Assembly: GCA_963732005.1 (NCBI GenBank)
Contig: CAVSXT010000004.1
Coordinates: 2,108,001-2,172,000 of the forward strand
Length of the DNA stretch: 64,000 bases
Reading direction: 5' to 3'
Source: JASLEW01 sp963732005
Lineage (GTDB): Bacteria > Acidobacteriota > Thermoanaerobaculia > Multivoradales > UBA5704
The position numbers and the translations under genes are program-made. The notes under the pieces are model-generated. The model was not told the DNA's origin. It made no database searches and saw only the letters and a program-made list of their open reading frames with translations. Shown in pieces: positions 8,088-16,966 of the stretch (the first letter of the stretch is position 1; the number at the start of each line of letters is the position of its first letter).

Positions 8088-8150
8088 ATGGCCAACCTTG
8101 TTGGCAAGCTAGTGCGAGTAAACCTCCCTCGACTTAACCCCCGCCACTAG
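8088..8150 (+). CDS. 20-residue ORF with a near-perfect ribosome site
   Basis: ATG 8088 is preceded by AAAGGAGGTG at ideal spacing. The peptide MANLVGKLVRVNLPRLNPRH is basic, with alternating hydrophobic and charged residues. Its stop codon sits inside a nested hairpin (8123-8169). It may be a leader peptide or a real small protein. The unusually strong Shine-Dalgarno sequence is the main reason to list it. Confidence 0.4.
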   Translation: MANLVGKLVRVNLPRLNPRH

Positions 8151-8169
8151 GGGGGTTCACTGGGGGAGG
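8123..8169. other. Nested hairpin over the stop of the 20-codon ORF
   Basis: Inner stem AACCCCC (8136-8142) with GGGGGTT (8151-8157); outer stem CCTCCC (8123-8128) with GGGAGG (8164-8169). No T-run follows, so it resembles an attenuator or RNA-stability element more than a simple terminator. Confidence 0.4.
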
Positions 8170-8378
8170 GTCATGCACGGAGTCCAGGCACCCGGGCGGC
8201 GAGGTGGGTGCGCTCGGTGCCGTTTCCCCGCCACCAACACACTCTTAGGACACCACCCCCAGGCAGCGGGTCGCCGCGCCGGCCACCAGGGAATTCGCCG
8301 CACCGGTCCGTCCATGACGGGCAGGAGGCGGAGCCGGCTCCGCAGCGCCAGTCGACCGCTCATGCAAAGGAGAACACG

Positions 8379-8741
8379 ATGCCTGTCACCGTCATACCCG
8401 GCACGCTGTCCCGACGCGACCCGGATTCCGATCTGGAGCCAGACTCCTTGCTGCTGATGGCTGGCTTTCCGGACGACCGGGAGGCGGCAGATGCGGCAAC
8501 CCAGCTCGTGCAGGAGCGGCAGCTGGAGGATGGCGATCCGGTCGAGGTGACCGGTCGCCAGGACGTGCATGACACCCAGCCCGTCATCATCATGACCGAC
8601 ATCCAGCCCGCGGCTGCCCCGACCATGGCGGCCGCCGAGCTCGTGCAGCCGGCGCCACGCAAGCGGTCGGCGAAGCCGCGGCCCGCCGGCCCCGGCGCCG
8701 GCACGAAGAGAACCTCTCCCAAGAAGGGAGGCGGCAAGTGA
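8379..8741 (+). CDS. Hypothetical protein with basic Lys/Pro-rich tail
   Basis: A 120-residue protein. The start at ATG 8379 is set by AAAGGAG 7 nt upstream. The first 70 residues are acidic (DPDSDLEPDSLLLMAGFPDD); the last 35 are rich in K, R, P and G (KRSAKPRPAGPGAG), like a disordered nucleic-acid- or membrane-surface-binding tail. No family recognised. The TGA overlaps the GTG of the large lipoprotein gene, so the two are translationally coupled and may act together. Confidence 0.55.
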   Translation: MPVTVIPGTLSRRDPDSDLEPDSLLLMAGFPDDREAADAATQLVQERQLEDGDPVEVTGRQDVHDTQPVIIMTDIQPAAAPTMAAAELVQPAPRKRSAKPRPAGPGAGTKRTSPKKGGGK

Positions 8742-11293
8742 GCGAGCGCGGCTTGCAGAGTCTGGTCGCCTTGCCGCTCCTGCTGGCCGTGGCCTGTTGC
8801 AGCCAGCAGGCCGCCACGGGTTACGGCCCCTGGGCGCCTGACCAGAAATTCTCCGAGGAGCTGCAACGGCAGGAGGGCGGGACCAACGGCATCGAGGTCG
8901 GCGACCCCAAGATCTACGACGACACCTCGTTGCGCCTGTTGCTCGATCAGGCCATGAACCACCTGGCAGCGATCAACAGCTTCAACGAGGCGTCCCTCAC
9001 CAGCCGGCTCGGCGTGCTCAACGGCTCGCGGATCGACCAGAGCCAGCTGGGTTTCCAGGCCACCGGCGCGTCGTTGCCGGGGATCTCCTCGGTGGCCAAC
9101 GGCGCCACCTCCCAGACCACCACCAACACCAATCCGCCCAGCACGCTGCCCACCCAATCCGTGGTCACCACCTTGCCGTCGCAGAACGTGACGACCACGA
9201 CCGCGCCCACGGCACCGCCGGCGCCGCCCACCGTACCCGCGGGTCTGGCCTTCACTCCCCCCAGCGGCATGTCGGGGTCCGCGCTCGACGTCTTGAACGA
9301 GGAGACGCAGCTCAACGCTCAGATCACCGGCCTGCAGCTGCTCCTGGAAGGCGCCCTTTCCGACCGTTTCATGAGCAATCAGCGCATCGTGAAGCCACGC
9401 GCCACGATCGGCTTCCCGATCTCGCTGACGCCGCGGCAGGGCTATCGCAATGCGGTCGCGGTGGTGGAGGTCGAGGTGACTCGATCGTCGGCCCACCTTT
9501 CCGACGAGCCCCCGGCGGTGACCGTGATCCTGCCGCAGGAGAAGACCTACAACGTGGCCGCGATCACCGACCGGACGACGTCGATCGGCGCCGGCGTGGT
9601 GGTCGGCGCCGTGGGCCTCTCGGGCTCCTTCATGACCGGGCACAAGACCTACTACGTGGTCCAGGACCAGGACACGGTCGCGATCCAGCGGCCGGTGGCA
9701 CAGCCGGTGCAGCCACCTGACAAAGCTACGAAAGAGGACCGGAACAGAGCGAGCTTTGCTTGGGAGTTCCGCCCCGTCCTCGGCCGCGAGTTCGTGCAGG
9801 GAGGGATGAAGCAGACCTTCGTCCAGCTCGCCTTCCCCAAGCTCGCCAGCGCCAGGCCCGATTGTTTCGGCACGATCACGGTGCGCACTTACTGGCGGCA
9901 CTTCGACCAAAGCACCGGCCTCTCTGGAAAAATCATCGAGGGCTCGGTCCTGGCCAAGAAACCGCTCTCCATCCCGCAATACGATCTCACTCCCTTCGTC
10001 GACGACGTGACCTATCAAGACCTTGGCGACGGCACCATCCGGGTGAAGGTCAAGAGCCGGAACAGCTTCCTCGGCGGCACCTTCGTGCAGGTCGGCCCCA
10101 CGCGGTACGACGCGAGCACCGGCTTGCAGGCGGACGATACCGGCCTGACCTTCGTCGCCCCTGCCGCGGCGCTGGCTCGCTGGACCGGCCAGGTGGTCTC
10201 CCGCGACGGCAAGACGAGCGGCATCTTGAGGGTCGGCGCCCGCCGCCCCTTGGCCAAGCTCGACCAATTGTCATGTAGCGAAGCGCAGCCCGACCAGGTC
10301 ACCACCGACGCCGACACCGACGCCGAGCATGAAGTCATCAATGCCCCGATCGATCAGAGCCCCAAGTGCCCATTTGGTGCGATCAAGATCAGCAAGGTGA
10401 CGGTGACGCCTCATGACGCCGGCACCTCGCAGGTAAAGGTCGAATTCGAGCGCGACGCGGCCAACTTCGAGAACGTCTTGCTCGACATCGGTCACCAGGT
10501 GTTCGGCTTGGCCGACACCGCGGCCCTGGTGCGGCGCGTGCCCGCTGACGCGACATCCGGCGCCGAGGCCACGCGGCCTCGCATCACGGCCATCGTTCCC
10601 AACACGCTGCTCGCGGCCAGCCACGGCGTGCGCGCTTTCGAGCTCTTCATGACCGACCCCGGCGGGCAGTATGCGGATCCGCGCCGGAGCGCCTGCTTCA
10701 GCAGCGAATGGCCGCTGGAGCACCTGGGCCTCGATCGCACGATCGACAGCGTCGTGCCGCTCTCTGTCGATGCGAAGGGAAATCCCACCTATCTGCTCGC
10801 CGGCCGCGGCCTGGCGAACGCCGTGGTGCTGTCGCCCGAGAACCTGGAGCTGAAGCCGCTCCGGGCCGTGCCACGAGACCTGATGGCGACTCTGAAGGTC
10901 CCCAAGGCCGTCCAGGCCAGGAACCAGAAGCTGCTGGTCCAGATGCGGAGCGGCGAGCCGCCGCTGCTGCTCGATCTGCCGTCCCCCAGTCCCGCGGCCA
11001 AGCCCGCGCCGCCCAAGGTCAGCCTCGACTCGCCGGTGATCCTGAACACCGACCAGATGGAGGCGGCGGTGGAACAGGCCGGCAACCTCCGGACCGTGAC
11101 CATGGACGGTAAGCCGCTGAGCTTCGATGCGATCCCGGGGAGGGCCGCCATCTCGCTCAAGAACCTGCGCGCGGCGGGCGTGACCGCGGAGCAGAAGACG
11201 CGAGTGCTGACCTTCACCTTCAAGGACGGCACCAAGGTGCCGGTCAAGCTGGAGGTGGTAGCCGCCAGGGTGGGAGTGGAGTCGCAGCCATGA
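8738..11293 (+). CDS. Large putative lipoprotein with IPT/TIG-like domains
   Basis: An 851-residue protein. A signal peptide with hydrophobic core LVALPLLLAVA ends at C20-C21, a lipobox-like site, so it is probably anchored in a membrane. Residues about 120-180 are Thr/Pro-rich. A block around 220-310 (ATIGFPISLTPRQGYRNAV, then a glycine-rich GAGVVVGAVGLSG stretch) is followed by a series of beta-rich repeats with TIRVKVKSRNSFLGGTFVQV, a pattern like Ig/TIG folds. GGGAGG lies 6 nt before the GTG start. No enzymatic motif is visible. A surface or adhesive role is inferred from domain type only. Confidence 0.6.
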   Translation: MSERGLQSLVALPLLLAVACCSQQAATGYGPWAPDQKFSEELQRQEGGTNGIEVGDPKIYDDTSLRLLLDQAMNHLAAINSFNEASLTSRLGVLNGSRIDQSQLGFQATGASLPGISSVANGATSQTTTNTNPPSTLPTQSVVTTLPSQNVTTTTAPTAPPAPPTVPAGLAFTPPSGMSGSALDVLNEETQLNAQITGLQLLLEGALSDRFMSNQRIVKPRATIGFPISLTPRQGYRNAVAVVEVEVTRSSAHLSDEPPAVTVILPQEKTYNVAAITDRTTSIGAGVVVGAVGLSGSFMTGHKTYYVVQDQDTVAIQRPVAQPVQPPDKATKEDRNRASFAWEFRPVLGREFVQGGMKQTFVQLAFPKLASARPDCFGTITVRTYWRHFDQSTGLSGKIIEGSVLAKKPLSIPQYDLTPFVDDVTYQDLGDGTIRVKVKSRNSFLGGTFVQVGPTRYDASTGLQADDTGLTFVAPAAALARWTGQVVSRDGKTSGILRVGARRPLAKLDQLSCSEAQPDQVTTDADTDAEHEVINAPIDQSPKCPFGAIKISKVTVTPHDAGTSQVKVEFERDAANFENVLLDIGHQVFGLADTAALVRRVPADATSGAEATRPRITAIVPNTLLAASHGVRAFELFMTDPGGQYADPRRSACFSSEWPLEHLGLDRTIDSVVPLSVDAKGNPTYLLAGRGLANAVVLSPENLELKPLRAVPRDLMATLKVPKAVQARNQKLLVQMRSGEPPLLLDLPSPSPAAKPAPPKVSLDSPVILNTDQMEAAVEQAGNLRTVTMDGKPLSFDAIPGRAAISLKNLRAAGVTAEQKTRVLTFTFKDGTKVPVKLEVVAARVGVESQP

Positions 11294-11407
11294 CGACGTT
11301 TGCAGCCGGGTGATGCTCGTCCCAGCCGTCCTGGCGGACCGCGGCGTGGAGTATCATCGACGGCAGCACCGCCGCGGCGGCAGCAGGTCGCCCGGCGGTG
11401 GAACCAA

Positions 11408-11986
11408 ATGCGAGTGCCGAATCCGCCAGCCAGGCCGCTGCTGGTTTTCGACGGCGATTGCGGCTTCTGCCGCACCTGGGTGGCGCGCTGGCGCCGCCGG
11501 CTCGGCGACCAAGTGGACTACGAGCCGTTCCAGGCCGTCGGCGCTCGCTTCCCCACCATCCAGCGCTCCCGCTTCCGCCGCGCCGTCCAGCTCATCCTGC
11601 CCGACGGCGAGGTCTTCGAGGGCGCGGAGGCGGTCTTTCGCACCATGGCTCTGGCCCCCGGCCGGCCCGGTAGCCGCCGCTGGCTGGCCGCGTACCACGG
11701 CGTCCCCGGCGCCGGGCCGGTCTTCGAATGGGGCTACCGCTGGGTCGCCAACCACCGGCCGGTGCTGACGCGGCTCTCGCATTTCCTGCTCGGGCCGCCC
11801 CACGACCCCGATGCCCCGATCGGACCGACCCTGGCCGGCGAGCTGGCCGCCGCCCGGCGACGGCGGCGCGCTCTGGCGGCCGGCCTGGGCACCGTTCTGC
11901 TGGTAGGCGGTCTGGCCGCCGGACGCGCCAAGCGCCGGCGCGATCGCCGCCGGCGCGGCCTCGACTCGCCCGACCTGTCGGATTGA
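11408..11986 (+). CDS. DCC family (DUF393) thiol-disulfide oxidoreductase-like protein
   Basis: A 192-residue protein. LLVFDGDCGFCRTWVARW near the N-terminus is the DxDCxxC signature of the DCC family, thioredoxin-like proteins with a predicted redox-active C-x2-C. The middle part (ILPDGEVFEGAEAVFRTM) is also typical. The C-terminus has a short hydrophobic stretch (ALAAGLGTVLLVGGLAAG) followed by a strongly basic tail, suggesting membrane association. ATG 11408 puts the motif close to the N-terminus; the open frame extends upstream to 11300 without a ribosome site. Confidence 0.8.
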   Translation: MRVPNPPARPLLVFDGDCGFCRTWVARWRRRLGDQVDYEPFQAVGARFPTIQRSRFRRAVQLILPDGEVFEGAEAVFRTMALAPGRPGSRRWLAAYHGVPGAGPVFEWGYRWVANHRPVLTRLSHFLLGPPHDPDAPIGPTLAGELAAARRRRRALAAGLGTVLLVGGLAAGRAKRRRDRRRRGLDSPDLSD

Positions 11987-12075
11987 CGCCGAGCGCGGGA
12001 GCCGCCTCGGTCGTCTCGGGGTGGTGCTGGCTCTTCGCGCTCCCGAGCCCCCAGAATCAGCTTGCCGCGCCCCGA

Positions 12076-12714
12076 TCAGCGGTCGCCGATCGAGGTTCCG
12101 GCGACCATGGCCGCCACGCTCTGCCAGAAGGCGGCCAGATCCAACCGCACCTCGGGGATGCCCGTGGATCGGTACTCGGAGCCGCTCGGCACCGTGACCA
12201 GGAAACGCCCGCCGTCGTTGACCAGGAACTCGATCTGCCTGGCGTCGATATCGACGATCCAGTACTCCCGGACGCCGGCTTGGCCACGCTCGCCGCCGGC
12301 GCCGCTCTCGGCATAGAGCGCGAGCTTCTCACCGCGGTCGCGGCGCGAGGTGGCCGGAGACAGGACCTCGATCACCAGGTCCGGCACGCCTTCGAGCCGT
12401 CTGCCGACGATCTTGCGGCGCTCCGCGGTCAGGTAGACGACGTCGGGCTGGACCACCGAGTGGATCGCCAACGGCACGTCCAGCGGCGCCACCGCCGCCA
12501 AGCCGCCACTCGACTTGGCGATCTCCAGGAAATGCCCACCCAGGAGCAGCACGACGATCTGGTGCAACGGCGTCGGCGCCGGGCTCAGGTAGAACCTCCC
12601 GCGGATCAGCTCGCAGCGCGGCTCGTCCGGCAGGGCCTCGTAGTCCGCGCGCCGGTAGGGACCGACCTCCGGCGGCGGCACGAGAGGCGTTTCTTCCAGC
12701 AGCGCGACGCTCAT
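12076..12714 (-). CDS. Uma2 (DUF820) family predicted restriction-endonuclease-fold protein
   Basis: A 212-residue protein with the Uma2 features in order: ELIRGRFYLSPAPTPLHQ, then VVQPDVVYLT, PDLVIEVLSPATSRRDRGEK and REYWIVDI. The PD...E-V-x-SP...K arrangement is the metal-binding core of the PD-(D/E)xK-like fold. Uma2 proteins are numerous in cyanobacteria and other large genomes and their targets are unknown. It is the last gene of a four-gene minus-strand run, 46 bp after the DUF5777 gene, though its link to that operon may be accidental. Confidence 0.85.
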   Translation of the reverse strand: MSVALLEETPLVPPPEVGPYRRADYEALPDEPRCELIRGRFYLSPAPTPLHQIVVLLLGGHFLEIAKSSGGLAAVAPLDVPLAIHSVVQPDVVYLTAERRKIVGRRLEGVPDLVIEVLSPATSRRDRGEKLALYAESGAGGERGQAGVREYWIVDIDARQIEFLVNDGGRFLVTVPSGSEYRSTGIPEVRLDLAAFWQSVAAMVAGTSIGDR

Positions 12715-12760
12715 GTCCTGAAAGTATAGACGGAAAGCGCAGCGGTTTCGGCGCAACCGA

Positions 12761-13942
12761 TCAGAGGTTGAAGTAGCGCACCAGGTTGAAGCCGAGGCGC
12801 ACGTCGCGGGTGTTGAAACCTGCCGCGGAGTCGCCGCCGACGATCTGGTCGACGGTGGTGGCGCGCGAGTTGCCGACCACGATCTGGAACAGGTGCCACC
12901 CCACCTGCTTGGAGAGCGCGGAGTGCCAGGCGAAGCGGCTGGCGCCAGGCATCCGGTGCAGGGCACGGTCGGCGGCGATCGCCTCGCCGTCCAGCAGGCA
13001 CTTGCCGGGCAGCGGCACGGTGAATCCCAGCGGCACGTTCCAGGCGTCGCGCAGCAGCGGCGTGCCATGCACCCAGGAGGGCGACGCGAAGAGGTTCCAG
13101 CCGGCGGCCAGGCGGCGCGCCAGCAGCACCTGCGCGAAGGGCCGGTGCGGATCCTCGACGCCCAGGCGGCCCAGCAGGTCGGCGCCGCCGCGCACCGCCG
13201 CCGACAGCGGCATCCCCGCCGCCTGGTCGAGAATCTGCAGCTTCGCCGCCAGCTCGTAGTCCTCCTGGAAGCTCGAGCGGTAGACCGAGAGGTCGAGGTG
13301 CCGGAGCAGGCCATAGGTCAAGCCGATGCCGACGTCGGCGCCGCTGTCGAGGCCGAACAGGTTGTGCCCGTTGCCTCCCTGATTGACGGCCTGCACGAAG
13401 CGATGGGTGAACAGCAGCTCGAGCCGCTGCCTGCCGACGGTGAAGGGAGTGGCGACGTCGATCAGGCGGGTGCCGACCGGGTCGGCTCTCGCCGGCTCGG
13501 CCTCCCCGGCGAGCGACGGGTCGTTCGCCGGCTGGGAGGCGCCGCCGGCGGCTGGCGGGGTCGGGGCGCCAGCCTGGGGCGCCGCGGCGCCGGGCGGCTG
13601 GCCAGGAGGTTCGCCGGCAGGCAGGTCGGAAGCTTGGCTTGCAGGTTGGTCGGCAGCCTGGCCGGCAGGTGGGCCGGCGGGCGCCGGTGTGGCGACAGAG
13701 CCTGCAGCCTGGTCCGCCGGAGCCGCGGCAGAGCCAACGGCGGCCTCGGCGGCGGCTGGCGCCGCGGCCATCGCGCCGCCGGCCGCTTCGCCTGCCGGAC
13801 CCGGCAACCAGGCGGCGGTTGCCACCGCCACGGTGCCCATCCAGAGCAGGCAGACGGCCGCCGCGCCGGCGGCCAGGGCGCCCCGACGCCGCGGCGAGGC
13901 GGGGCGCGACGCGATGGGGTGGGTCTCGGGCGAGCGGAGCAC
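12761..13942 (-). CDS. DUF5777-type outer-membrane beta-barrel protein
   Basis: A 393-residue protein. A basic N-terminus is followed by a hydrophobic signal segment (GALAAGAAAVCLLWMGTVAV), about 110 residues of Ala/Pro/Gln-rich linker, and a C-terminal barrel from about residue 160 with TPFTVGRQRLELLFTHRF and LFGLDSGADVGIGLTYG, typical DUF5777 sequence. It ends in alternating aromatic strands (LGFNLVRYFNL), as outer-membrane barrels do. The GTG start has GGAGGAG 8 nt upstream. Its neighbours encode a heme lipoprotein and a cupredoxin, so it may help anchor or export an electron-transfer or substrate complex. Confidence 0.75.
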   Translation of the reverse strand: MLRSPETHPIASRPASPRRRGALAAGAAAVCLLWMGTVAVATAAWLPGPAGEAAGGAMAAAPAAAEAAVGSAAAPADQAAGSVATPAPAGPPAGQAADQPASQASDLPAGEPPGQPPGAAAPQAGAPTPPAAGGASQPANDPSLAGEAEPARADPVGTRLIDVATPFTVGRQRLELLFTHRFVQAVNQGGNGHNLFGLDSGADVGIGLTYGLLRHLDLSVYRSSFQEDYELAAKLQILDQAAGMPLSAAVRGGADLLGRLGVEDPHRPFAQVLLARRLAAGWNLFASPSWVHGTPLLRDAWNVPLGFTVPLPGKCLLDGEAIAADRALHRMPGASRFAWHSALSKQVGWHLFQIVVGNSRATTVDQIVGGDSAAGFNTRDVRLGFNLVRYFNL

Positions 13943-13981
13943 GGCGCGGTCTCCTCCAGTCCCCGTGGACGGCCCGGGGCG

Positions 13982-14503
13982 TCAATTGTTCGGAGCGCCG
14001 GCCTGGATCCAGGCCGTCAGGCCGGCGATCTGTTGCGAGCTGAGGAACGGCGGTCCGTCGAAAGGCATGCGGCTGCCGGTGATGTCGGCATCGCCGCGGA
14101 CCTTCTTCAGCAGGTAGCTGGCGTCCGGGTTTCCCGGCCGGACGTAGGCGAGCTGCGGCGCTTCGAGGGACGGCCGGCCGACGATGTCGGCATAGGCCAG
14201 CCCTGCCTGCAGCACCAGGCCGCCGGCCGCGGAGGCGCTGACGTGGCACCCCGATTTGGCGCACCGCGGCGTGAAGATCCCGGCCTGGATCTGGATGAAC
14301 GTCAGCGCCGGCGCGCCCGTCGAGGTGGGCTGCGGTTCGGTCGGCGACCGCAGCCTGCCGCCGCACCCGCCGCTCGCGAGCATGGCGGCGACGGCGAGGA
14401 GCACCGGCGCTGCCAGGATGGCGCCGCGCGCCAGCCGCCGACCTGCTCGCGAGACCTTCCCATGAGTCGCCTGGTGGCCGGCGACGAGGACCATGTGGAT
14501 CAT
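13982..14503 (-). CDS. Lipoprotein with C-X4-C-H heme-binding motif
   Basis: A 173-residue protein with a signal peptide (ILAAPVLLAVAAMLASGG) ending at C47, a lipoprotein-type site. CAKSGCHVSASAAGG around residue 81 is a C-x4-C-H motif, a known variant of the c-type heme site. Downstream SRMPFDGPPFLSSQQIAGL provides a Met suited as distal ligand and the closing helix WIQAGAP is typical of planctomycete-type cytochromes. It lies 14 nt after the cupredoxin gene and 39 bp before the DUF5777 barrel gene. Confidence 0.75.
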   Translation of the reverse strand: MIHMVLVAGHQATHGKVSRAGRRLARGAILAAPVLLAVAAMLASGGCGGRLRSPTEPQPTSTGAPALTFIQIQAGIFTPRCAKSGCHVSASAAGGLVLQAGLAYADIVGRPSLEAPQLAYVRPGNPDASYLLKKVRGDADITGSRMPFDGPPFLSSQQIAGLTAWIQAGAPNN

Positions 14504-14517
14504 GCGCCGAGCCCGGC

Positions 14518-14946
14518 TCAGTACCCTGGCGCCGGCGGCGGCGAGTTCGCGCCGACCCGGATCGAACCTTCCATCCCGTTGGTGTGCCAGTGGGTCATGC
14601 AGTGGTATTGGATGGTCTTGCCGCCGGTGGGGAAGGTCTGGGTGAAGGTGGCGCCGGTATGGGTGAAGATGAACCCCGAGTTGAAGGAGTTGTCCTCCGC
14701 GGTCACCGAGTGCATGTAGTCCGTCCCGGCCAGCACCCAGGTCACGCTGTCGCCGGGGTTGAGGGTCACGTCCTTCGGCGTGTAGGAGAAGTCCGCGATC
14801 GTCACGGTCACCGTCTTGGTGGTCGGGCCCCCCGGCTCCGTGGGCATGGAGCCACCACCGCCGCCACCGCCGCAGGAAGAGAGCAGCAGCAGCCCCACCG
14901 CCGCGGCTGCACGGGACAACCAGTTGACCTGCACCATCCGCAACAT
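14518..14946 (-). CDS. Plastocyanin-like cupredoxin lipoprotein
   Basis: A 142-residue protein. A signal peptide is followed by a lipobox LLLLSSC and a glycine-rich spacer. The rest is a cupredoxin domain: KTVTVTIADFSYTPKDV, NPGDSVTWV and the copper ligands His in DYMHSV and Cys/His/Met in YHCMTHWHTNGMEG. Such proteins carry single electrons in the periplasm. ATG 14946 is preceded by GGAGG 6 nt upstream, better than ATG 14970. It is first in an operon with a heme lipoprotein and an outer-membrane barrel, suggesting an electron-transfer set at the cell surface. Confidence 0.85.
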   Translation of the reverse strand: MLRMVQVNWLSRAAAAVGLLLLSSCGGGGGGGSMPTEPGGPTTKTVTVTIADFSYTPKDVTLNPGDSVTWVLAGTDYMHSVTAEDNSFNSGFIFTHTGATFTQTFPTGGKTIQYHCMTHWHTNGMEGSIRVGANSPPPAPGY

Positions 14947-15225
14947 CCGACACCTCCATTCCTCGTCCATACGGTGAGAGTTCCGCCGGGGGCAAGCGCC
15001 GAGCATGACGCCGGCCGGCTCCCGGACCAGATCCCCGCGATGGACCTCGCGTCCAGCAATCGGGGTCACTCCGTATGTCCCGCGCCGAGGTGACGGGGTT
15101 CTAGCCGGCGTCCCGCAGAACAGGCGCGGCACCTGGGCGCCGGGCCAAGGTGAACTTCCGGGGATCGACCGGGTACATACTCTTCAACCAGGACGTGGGA
15201 AACGCCAGGCAGGACCTTTCAAGCC

Positions 15226-15795
15226 ATGACCCGTGACGACGAGTTCTTGCTGCTGCAGCGGATCGCCGCGAAGGAACGCGGGGCGTTCGAAGAGATCTAT
15301 GCGCTGTACTATCGCCGGCTCTTCTCCTACCTCTTCAAGCTGACGCGCCGCGCCGAGATGGTCGAAGAGGTGCTCAACGACGTCATGCTGGTGATCTGGA
15401 ACAAGGCCGCGAGCTTCGACGGCCGCTCCCGGCCCTCGACCTGGATCTTCGGCATCGCCTATCACAAGGCGATGAAGGCGCTGGCACAGCGCCGGCCGGC
15501 GGAGCAGGCTTCAGAGGATCGCGAGCGCGAGGTCCTCGAGCCCGTCGACCTCGACGAGCCCGAGAGCATGCTGGCCCGGCGCCAGCTCGCCACGACCGTG
15601 GGCCGCGCGCTGCTGGCGATCTCGGCCGAGCAGCGGGCGGTGGTCGAGCTGACCTACTACTACGGCCTGTCCTACCAGGAGATCGCCGGCATCGTCGGCT
15701 GCCCGGTGAACACGGTCAAGACGAGGATGTTCCATGCCCGGCGCCGCCTCAGGGACCTGCTGCCGGAGATGGGGGTATCGAGCCATGTGGGCTGA
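15226..15795 (+). CDS. ECF-type RNA polymerase sigma factor
   Basis: A 189-residue protein. Sigma region 2 (AFEEIYALYYRRLFSYLFKLT, NDVMLVIWNKA, STWIFGIAYHKAM) binds the -10 element, and region 4 (LTYYYGLSYQEIAGIV, CPVNTVKTRMFHARRRL) binds the -35. Length and order are those of extracytoplasmic-function sigma factors. It is followed after 81 bp by an anti-sigma gene with a zinc-finger N-terminus and then a subtilase-like gene, so it is probably held inactive at the membrane. ATG 15226 is preceded by a weak AGGA site. Confidence 0.92.
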   Translation: MTRDDEFLLLQRIAAKERGAFEEIYALYYRRLFSYLFKLTRRAEMVEEVLNDVMLVIWNKAASFDGRSRPSTWIFGIAYHKAMKALAQRRPAEQASEDREREVLEPVDLDEPESMLARRQLATTVGRALLAISAEQRAVVELTYYYGLSYQEIAGIVGCPVNTVKTRMFHARRRLRDLLPEMGVSSHVG

Positions 15796-15876
15796 AACGA
15801 ACCGGACCGGACCGCCAGCGCGGCTGGGCCGGGGGGACGAGCTCCCGGCGATGCCGGAGGACTCGGAGGAGGCGCG

Positions 15877-16953
15877 ATGACGGATTCCAGGCAGCACGAA
15901 GAGCAGCACGAGAACGTCTGGCTGCTGCTTCCCTGGTATGCCAACGGCACCCTCGACGCGACCGAGCGGCGCCTGGTCGAGGGTCACCTCGCCGGCTGTC
16001 CCGCGTGCCGGGACGAGGCGGCGCGCTGCAGCACGGTCGCCGCCGCCTTGCGGGAGGGCGAGGAGACCGCGCCTTCGCCGCACCCGATCCAGCTGGCACG
16101 GCTGATGGAGCGCATCCAGGCGCTCGATGCGCGCGACGCGCTCGCTGGCCACGATGGGCACGGTGGGAACATCGCGAGCGCGGCGCACGCTGCGAGCGGT
16201 GCGCACGACGTACACGATGAAAACACCGTGGGCGCTGCAAGCGATGACGATGAGATCGATGACCTCTCTGGCGGTATGCGCCACGAGCTCGGCCGGTCCT
16301 ACGGGCACGGCGAGCCGGGCGAGATCGTCGGGAAGCGCCAAGCCGGGGGCGCGGCGCGCGCCGGCGCCGCCGGCGCGCGCGAGGCATCGTTGCTCGGCAC
16401 CACGCCGCGCCGGGTGCGGATCGCGCTGGTGGGACAGCTCGCGGCCATGTTGCTGCTCGCCGCCGCTCTCGCCTTCCGTCCGGCGGGCCAGAGCGCCCCG
16501 GCAGCGCCGCCCGCCGCTCTCTACCATGTCCTCGCCGCGCCGGCGGCGACCGCCGACGGTGCCGAGGCGGCGGCGAGGCCACGGATCCGGCTGGTGTTCG
16601 TCGAAACGGCAACCGAGAAGCAGATTCGCGAGGTGTTGCTGCGCACCCGCGGCCGGCTGGTGGATGGGCCGTCGCCGCTCGGCGCCTACACCCTGGAGGT
16701 CCCGGCTCCGGCGTCCCCGTCCGGGGCCGGAATGGGGCCGGCAGCCGGCGCCGGCTGGACCGACCGCGCCCCCGTGGCGGCCGGGGATGCGGCGCACGCG
16801 GCGGCAGCCGCGGCGGCGCCTCCTGCCCCGCGCCTGGCGCCCGCGGAGGCGGCGCCGGACTCGCTGGGAATCGTCCTCGCCTACCTCCGCAGCCAGGCCA
16901 TCGTGCGCTTCGCCGAGCCGGTCGAAGGCGCCGCCGCCCGCGAGGCGCGGTGA
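15877..16953 (+). CDS. Membrane anti-sigma factor with zinc-finger (ZAS-like) domain
   Basis: A 358-residue protein. The N-terminus has ERRLVEGHLAGCPACRDEA, the H-x3-C-x2-C zinc-binding helix of anti-sigma factors that bind ECF sigma region 2. A single membrane segment (RIALVGQLAAMLLLAAALA, about residue 180-200) separates it from an Ala/Pro-rich outer part with a beta-alpha fold (IRLVFVETATEKQIREVLL), similar to the outer domain of other zinc-finger anti-sigmas. It directly follows the sigma gene and overlaps its role; GGAGGAGG precedes the start. The following protease-like gene could take part in signal release. Confidence 0.85.
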   Translation: MTDSRQHEEQHENVWLLLPWYANGTLDATERRLVEGHLAGCPACRDEAARCSTVAAALREGEETAPSPHPIQLARLMERIQALDARDALAGHDGHGGNIASAAHAASGAHDVHDENTVGAASDDDEIDDLSGGMRHELGRSYGHGEPGEIVGKRQAGGAARAGAAGAREASLLGTTPRRVRIALVGQLAAMLLLAAALAFRPAGQSAPAAPPAALYHVLAAPAATADGAEAAARPRIRLVFVETATEKQIREVLLRTRGRLVDGPSPLGAYTLEVPAPASPSGAGMGPAAGAGWTDRAPVAAGDAAHAAAAAAAPPAPRLAPAEAAPDSLGIVLAYLRSQAIVRFAEPVEGAAAREAR

Positions 16954-16966
16954 TACGCTGACCGCC

